Source: Planctomycetota bacterium
GTDB lineage: Bacteria > Planctomycetota > Brocadiia > Brocadiales > Bathyanammoxibiaceae
Assembly: GCA_023261505.1 (NCBI GenBank)
Contig: JAHFOV010000006.1
Span: 1 to 36,154 of the forward strand
Direction of reading: 5' to 3'
Length of the DNA stretch: 36,154 nucleotides
Positions within the stretch are counted from its first letter, which is position 1. Each line of letters begins with the position of its first letter. Shown here piece by piece: positions 31,918 through 36,154 of this stretch. The position numbers and the translations under genes were made by a program. The notes under the pieces are model-generated. The model was not told where the DNA came from. It saw only the letters and a list, made by a program, of their open reading frames with translations, and did no database searches.

Positions 31918-31994
31918 GTAAGGGCTGTTTTGAGCTATTAAACAAAAAGCTCATGGGGGGATTCTATTGTTTATTGGCCTGCGTAAGCCCTTAC
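31918..31994. other. Structured segment after the DUF5989 gene
   Basis: A perfect 9-base outer stem, GTAAGGGCT (31918-31926) with AGCCCTTAC (31986-31994), encloses an inner TGAGCT/AGCTCA stem (31931-31936 and 31948-31953). There is no T-run, so it is not a standard terminator. It could be a 3-prime structure, a small RNA or a repeat. Confidence 0.35.
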
Positions 31995-32106
31995 CACCAC
32001 AGCCATAGGTATTGCGATGCTTACTGACATTTTGAAGCTAGCAAATATAATGCACCTGAAATGTGGCTCGCCAGGTTCGCCACGGCGAATCTGCCGTAGG
32101 TATGAC

Positions 32107-32136
32107 TTGATAAAAACATCCCTTAGGTGCTAGAAT
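32107..32136 (+). promoter_or_regulatory. Putative sigma-70 promoter of hflX
   Basis: TTGATA (32107-32112) and TAGAAT (32131-32136) are separated by 18 bases, about 50 bases before the hflX start codon. Confidence 0.5.
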
Positions 32137-32187
32137 ACCTGTGTAGGAAAAAAATCTCTAATAAGTCACCTTTTCTTCTGGAGTTGA

Positions 32188-33471
32188 GTGGTACAGGAAA
32201 AAAGAAAAGAACTCTCAGTAAGGGCCGAAAGGGCCATCCTGCTTGGAACCCTGTCCTTAAAAGGTGTGGCCAATGGTGATATAGAAGAATTGAACCAACT
32301 GGCTAAAACTGCAGGGGCTATTGTTGTTGAAAATGTTTTGCAAAGAAGGGATAAGATTGACCCCACTTACTACATCGGAAGAGGCAAGGCAGAAGAACTC
32401 GCCACGCTTTGCAGAGACAACGATATTGATGTGGTTATCTGTGACGATGATCTTACTCCAGCCCAAGTAAGGAATCTAGAAAAACTCCTCAATGCAAAGG
32501 TAGTAGACAGAAGTGAACTTATCCTCTACATCTTTGCCACGCGCGCCAGAACTACTCAGGCCCAACTACAGGTGGAACTTGCCCAATTAGAATACACCCT
32601 CCCCAGACTTAGAAGGATGTGGGTCCACCTGGACAGGATAGAAGGAGGCATAGGTACCAGGGGGCCTGGTGAAAAACAGCTAGAATCGGACCGACGCCTA
32701 GTCTCCAAGAGAATCTTTGATCTTAGAAAAAAACTCAAAGAGATTGAAGGTAGAAGGCATCAACAAGTCACAGCCCGTAGTGGCTGCCTGAAGGTCTCCC
32801 TAGTAGGTTATACTAACGCCGGCAAATCTACACTCATGAATGCACTTACCCAGGCAGGGGTTCTTGTAGAGGATAGGCTCTTCTCCACCCTGGATACAAA
32901 GACCCGCATCCTCCACCTGGAGAATGGACGAAAAGCCCTGATTAGCGATACGGTAGGTTTTATCAAAAAGCTCCCTCATCACCTTGTAAGCTCCTTCCAT
33001 GCCACTCTAGAAGAGGTAAGGCAGGCCGACCTTTTACTCCACGTCGTTGATGTCAGTTCCTCAACGGCCCTTGAACAGATTAAGGCCGTTAATGAGGTGC
33101 TGGAGGAGTTGAACTGCGAACAAAAACCCACACTTTTGGTTCTAAACAAGGCAGACGCCCTTACGGAACAGGCCAATCTGACATTCCTTAAGTCCCTTTA
33201 TCCAGAATCAGCGGTCATCTCCGCCCTTACAGGAGAGGGCATACCAGAACTTAAGAAGAAAATACAAGATTATTTTGACAGAAGGTGCGTGGAACTAAGA
33301 CTTACCTGCGGAGCGGAAGATGGCAAACTAACTGCTTACCTCTACCAGAAGGGTCATGTCCTGAGCCAAAGACTGGACGGACAAAAACTCTCCTTCCACC
33401 TCCTCATCGAAGAGCGCTATATACCCAAAATCTCTGAGTTAGCTAGCGACGTTGAGCTTTCCTACGTTTAG
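32188..33471 (+). CDS. hflX: Ribosome-splitting GTPase HflX
   Basis: A 427-residue GTPase that binds stalled 70S ribosomes and splits them. The GTG start follows GGAG. The N-terminal HflX domain shows YYIGRGKAEEL and LDRIEGGIGTRGPGEKQLESDRR. The G domain has GYTNAGKSTLMN (G1), DTVGFI (G3) and LNKAD (G4). The C-terminal subdomain follows from about residue 355. Length is typical. It converges with lgt, and the two stop codons overlap by 4 bases, leaving no room for a separate terminator between them. Confidence 0.96.
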   Translation: MVQEKRKELSVRAERAILLGTLSLKGVANGDIEELNQLAKTAGAIVVENVLQRRDKIDPTYYIGRGKAEELATLCRDNDIDVVICDDDLTPAQVRNLEKLLNAKVVDRSELILYIFATRARTTQAQLQVELAQLEYTLPRLRRMWVHLDRIEGGIGTRGPGEKQLESDRRLVSKRIFDLRKKLKEIEGRRHQQVTARSGCLKVSLVGYTNAGKSTLMNALTQAGVLVEDRLFSTLDTKTRILHLENGRKALISDTVGFIKKLPHHLVSSFHATLEEVRQADLLLHVVDVSSSTALEQIKAVNEVLEELNCEQKPTLLVLNKADALTEQANLTFLKSLYPESAVISALTGEGIPELKKKIQDYFDRRCVELRLTCGAEDGKLTAYLYQKGHVLSQRLDGQKLSFHLLIEERYIPKISELASDVELSYV

Positions 33472-34388
33472 CACAAATTGTGATATAAGGAATAGTGAAG
33501 CAAGGGGGCCAGGAGGCAGAAGAGAGCTAAGATACCCGGACTTGTTACCCCTAATTTCCGTCTGCCATCAATAAACAGGTAAAGGGCCAAAAGGAAGGTT
33601 GGAATACCAATAACCTGGGATAAGGTAAGGCCGGCGAGTACGGCCTCGCTGTCGTCCCTTAGCATCTCAAAAAAGAAACGCATCGGGGCGTAAAGGATAC
33701 AGAAAAGGAGGGCTAGTTCTCCATCCCTTTTCTTGTATTTGTATAATGCATCAAGCACCAGGAACATTATTAAGGCCCACATGGCCTCGTAGAGTTGCGT
33801 GGGATGCACAGGGAGTGAGTAAGGGTCAGCGAAGCCTACCCAGCCCATTTCCAGGTGGTGGATGAAGGGAGGACTGCCATCTATATTCCGCTGGGCGTCC
33901 ATAGTCTTCGGGAAGGCCACGGCCCACGCAAGGCCAGCGACAGGCTTTCCGTAACAACACCCGTTAAGAAAACAGCCTATCCTGCCAAAGGCCAATCCAA
34001 TGGCCAGTCCTACCGCCATCATATCCAGTAGCTTAAGAGGGGGCAAATTCCAGCGTCTGCAGGCCAGGGCACCAACCGCTATGGCTGTAAAAAATCCGCC
34101 ATAAAAAGAAAGCCCACCTTTAAACAGCATAAAAATTTCGAGAGGCCTGGAGAGATAATCTCTGTAATGGTGCAATACGAAGAGGAGCCTTGCACCAAAG
34201 ATACTTGAAATAAGAACCATGAGGCAGAGGTCACTAATCTTATCCATATTCAGACCCTCTGCATAGGCCTTCCTGCGCACCACAAAGAGGCCCATCATAA
34301 AACCCAACATCAACATGAACCCATAGGAATATATGGGCAGGTGCAAATCTGTAAAAGGGATTGGTATCTCAAGAAGCGTGCGTCTCAT
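33468..34388 (-). CDS. lgt: Prolipoprotein diacylglyceryl transferase
   Basis: A 306-residue inner-membrane enzyme that attaches diacylglycerol to the lipobox cysteine of prolipoproteins, such as the TPR lipoprotein earlier in the window. Seven or so hydrophobic segments are visible. The Lgt signature reads GRIGCFLNGCCYG; an extra cysteine pair replaces the more common NFING form, a variant I have seen outside Proteobacteria. KGGLSFYGGF and HPTQLYEA are further conserved motifs. It converges with hflX and lies about 70 bases downstream of panD on the same strand. Confidence 0.95.
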   Translation of the reverse strand: MRRTLLEIPIPFTDLHLPIYSYGFMLMLGFMMGLFVVRRKAYAEGLNMDKISDLCLMVLISSIFGARLLFVLHHYRDYLSRPLEIFMLFKGGLSFYGGFFTAIAVGALACRRWNLPPLKLLDMMAVGLAIGLAFGRIGCFLNGCCYGKPVAGLAWAVAFPKTMDAQRNIDGSPPFIHHLEMGWVGFADPYSLPVHPTQLYEAMWALIMFLVLDALYKYKKRDGELALLFCILYAPMRFFFEMLRDDSEAVLAGLTLSQVIGIPTFLLALYLFIDGRRKLGVTSPGILALFCLLAPLLHYSLYHNLC

Positions 34389-34459
34389 GGCTCTATATCT
34401 GGCGACGAATTACAGCCTCCAGATTTATACGTAAATTTTAATCCGTAATGCTGTAATTT

Positions 34460-34840
34460 TTAATTTTTATGCCCCCTGGCAACGGTGGCAGCCTTTAGGG
34501 GCCTATTCAAGTCATCAACCAGGACTATTCTTGGCTCCCAATTCCTGGTCTTACCTTCCTCCACCAGGCAGTAGGAAAGAATTATCACCTTATCCCCTGC
34601 GTGGGCATGGCGAGCGGCAGGGCCATTAAGGCATATAATTCCAGAATTGCCCTCTCCCTCTATTACATAAGTCTCTATCCGCTGCCCGTTGTTAAGATTT
34701 AAGACTTGTACCTTCTCATATTCAACTATATCAGCTGCTTCCATCAGGACACTATCAATAGTAATGCTTCCCTGATAGTAAAGGTTAGTTTCTGTAACAG
34801 TAGCCGGCTGAATCTTTGACTTGCATAACTCCCTGAACAT
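34460..34840 (-). CDS. panD: Aspartate 1-decarboxylase
   Basis: A 126-residue pyruvoyl enzyme making beta-alanine for pantothenate and coenzyme A. Self-cleavage between Gly24 and Ser25 is marked by YYQGSITID; Ser25 becomes the pyruvoyl group. Also seen are the catalytic-region NNGQRIETYVI and NGPAARHAHAGDKVIILSY. Length is normal. The ATG overlaps the panC stop codon by one base (TAATG), so translation is coupled to panC. Confidence 0.96.
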   Translation of the reverse strand: MFRELCKSKIQPATVTETNLYYQGSITIDSVLMEAADIVEYEKVQVLNLNNGQRIETYVIEGEGNSGIICLNGPAARHAHAGDKVIILSYCLVEEGKTRNWEPRIVLVDDLNRPLKAATVARGHKN

Positions 34841-35730
34841 TATACATTCACCCCTAACTTGTGCCTGGCTTTCAACTGGGAAGTAACCTCCTCTAATGTC
34901 ATATTATCAATTAGCCTTACATTACCCACCCATGCAGCAAGGGCCACCACTGCTCCAGCCCTGGCCCCCTCCAGTTCCTCCAGACTCTCTAGGTCAACTA
35001 GGGTAATGTAATCTATGCGAAAGATACCAGCCTTATGCAGGACGTCGTGCATTTGCTGAATTATCCTTCGGGAATCACGAATGCCGAAGGCAAAGAGTTC
35101 CCTGGCCTCAAGAAGAGAGCGATAAAGGGCACTAGCCACCTGCCGCTCTCCTTGTCTTAGTAGCTGATTCCTGGAGCTGAGGGCCAGACCATCAGCCTCC
35201 CTAATTGTAGGCAAGGTCAGTACTTCCACGTTAAGGTTAAGATCCCTCACCATTCTTTTTATCACCACGGTCTGTTGAAAGTCTTTTTGTCCAAAGTAGG
35301 CCCTGTCTGGCCTCACGATATTAAAAAGCTTGGTGACTACTGTGGTAACCCCACGAAAATGTCCTGGCCTGCTAGCCCCACAAAGCCTATCTGTAAGACC
35401 TTCCACCTCCACATAAGTGGAAAAACCTTCTTGATACATCTCTTCCACTTTCGGCACAAAAAGAAAGTCAACCCCTTCCCTGAAACATAAAGCTTTATCC
35501 CTGTCCTGGTTCCTTGGGTAGCTCAGGTAGTCGTCTTTCCTGTTAAATTGTATTGGGTTCACGAAGATGCTCAAGACAACCACATCGTTCTCGTCCCTCG
35601 CCCTTCTGATGAGGCTCAAATGCCCCTCATGGAGTGCACCCATGGTGGGAACCAGGCCAATCTCTTTTCCCTGCCCTTTCAGCCGGGCCATCCTTTCTTC
35701 TAGTCTTTTTATGCTGTCTATAGTTTCCAT
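34840..35730 (-). CDS. panC: Pantothenate synthetase
   Basis: A 296-residue ligase joining pantoate and beta-alanine with ATP. The HIGH-like motif is in PTMGALHEGHLSLI (residues about 28-41). VFVNPIQFN, YFGQKDFQQ and the KMSKS-like LALSSRNQLL follow. It forms a two-gene operon with panD, so two steps of the pathway are made together; panB is not in the window. Its start codon faces ileS across about 100 AT-rich bases. Confidence 0.96.
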   Translation of the reverse strand: METIDSIKRLEERMARLKGQGKEIGLVPTMGALHEGHLSLIRRARDENDVVVLSIFVNPIQFNRKDDYLSYPRNQDRDKALCFREGVDFLFVPKVEEMYQEGFSTYVEVEGLTDRLCGASRPGHFRGVTTVVTKLFNIVRPDRAYFGQKDFQQTVVIKRMVRDLNLNVEVLTLPTIREADGLALSSRNQLLRQGERQVASALYRSLLEARELFAFGIRDSRRIIQQMHDVLHKAGIFRIDYITLVDLESLEELEGARAGAVVALAAWVGNVRLIDNMTLEEVTSQLKARHKLGVNV

Positions 35731-35834
35731 AGATTAAGGCTCATGTTATCACCTTAAAAGGGCTTTGTCAAATAAGATAGTACCACATAAACTTAACATA
35801 GAATTTGAAGAAAAAATTTTGTAAAATCTCTACC

Positions 35835-36154
35835 ATGGACTACAAAGACACCTTAAATCTCCCTGTTACCGATTTTCCCATGAAAGCAGACCTCAACCGG
35901 AGGGAGCCTGAGATACAGAAAAAATGGGAGGAAATGGGTCTATACGGGCAGATTCGTAAGAATAAGGCTGGCTGTCCCAGGTATATCCTCCACGATGGTC
36001 CACCGTATCCCACGGGCGACCTCCACATCGGTACGGGCCTTAATAAGATTCTTAAAGACCTCATAGTCAGGTACTATACCATGCAGTGCTACGACGCCCC
36101 TTATATCCCTGGCTGGGATTGCCATGGCCTTCCTATAGAACACATGGTCATGCA
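35835..36154 (+). CDS. ileS: Isoleucyl-tRNA synthetase, N-terminal part
   Basis: The first 106 codons of IleRS run off the right edge. The start [20 protein letters not shown] is the usual IleRS lead-in (TLNLPxTxFPMxAxL). The ATP-site motif reads [17 protein letters not shown], where the common form has HIGH; the last histidine is threonine here. WDCHGLPIE, which follows, is the conserved editing/active-site junction motif. No ribosome site is seen before the ATG. It is divergent from panC. Confidence 0.95.
   Translation, partial: MDYKDTLNLPVTDFPMKADLNRREPEIQKKWEEMGLYGQIRKNKAGCPRYILHDGPPYPTGDLHIGTGLNKILKDLIVRYYTMQCYDAPYIPGWDCHGLPIEHMVM

Noticed and set aside
35731-35834. T-box leader before ileS
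   Set aside because: The gap is only about 100 bases and has no T-box sequence or specifier stem.

Overview
The window looks like a chromosomal segment of a Gram-negative bacterium with moderate GC. My best guess is an uncultured Planctomycetota lineage, possibly near the anammox order Brocadiales. This is inference from gene content only: a PEP-CTERM regulatory cluster, a NodU/CmcH carbamoyltransferase next to a DUF5989 protein, and a cytochrome c assembly gene next to hemA. No rRNA, tRNA, phage gene, transposase or CRISPR array was found. Both ends cut through a gene.

Layout. (1) Positions 1-2710, minus strand: a small operon DUF523 - VTT/DedA-type membrane protein - AmmeMemoRadiSam B/A fusion, the last running off the left edge. 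(2) 2947-8032, minus strand: a promoter, two cobalamin riboswitches in tandem, then an outer-membrane porin, a YVTN beta-propeller, a cupredoxin-like protein and a PDZ-less S41 peptidase. Most junctions of this operon are filled with short heptamer or octamer tandem repeats. (3) 8426-16642, plus strand: a 1441-residue TPR protein, a small soluble histidine kinase, a sigma-54 response regulator, a PEP-CTERM matrixin protease and a small secreted partner. (4) 16829-19038: CcsA/HemX-type membrane protein and hemA. (5) 19286-27114: a promoter and terminator-like leader, then nusA, infB, ylxP (DUF503), rbfA, hisG, a YHS-domain protein, a TPR lipoprotein and a YebC protein. (6) 27251-31909: two duplicated membrane-anchored SGNH hydrolases, a small membrane protein, a carbamoyltransferase and a DUF5989 protein. 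(7) 32107-36154: hflX, convergent lgt, then panD-panC on the minus strand and divergent ileS cut by the right edge.

How the parts work together. Regions 4, 5 and 7 are housekeeping: tetrapyrrole synthesis, transcription and translation, histidine, pantothenate, lipoprotein maturation. Region 3 is a PEP-CTERM control circuit beside one of its likely exported substrates. Region 6 probably modifies a surface or extracellular glycan. Region 2 is the best candidate for something undescribed: a B12-controlled envelope module with a non-TonB porin, a propeller with regularly spaced histidines and a copper-type domain, but no BtuB. A second theme is repeat invasion: three unrelated repeat families sit in frame inside coding sequences.
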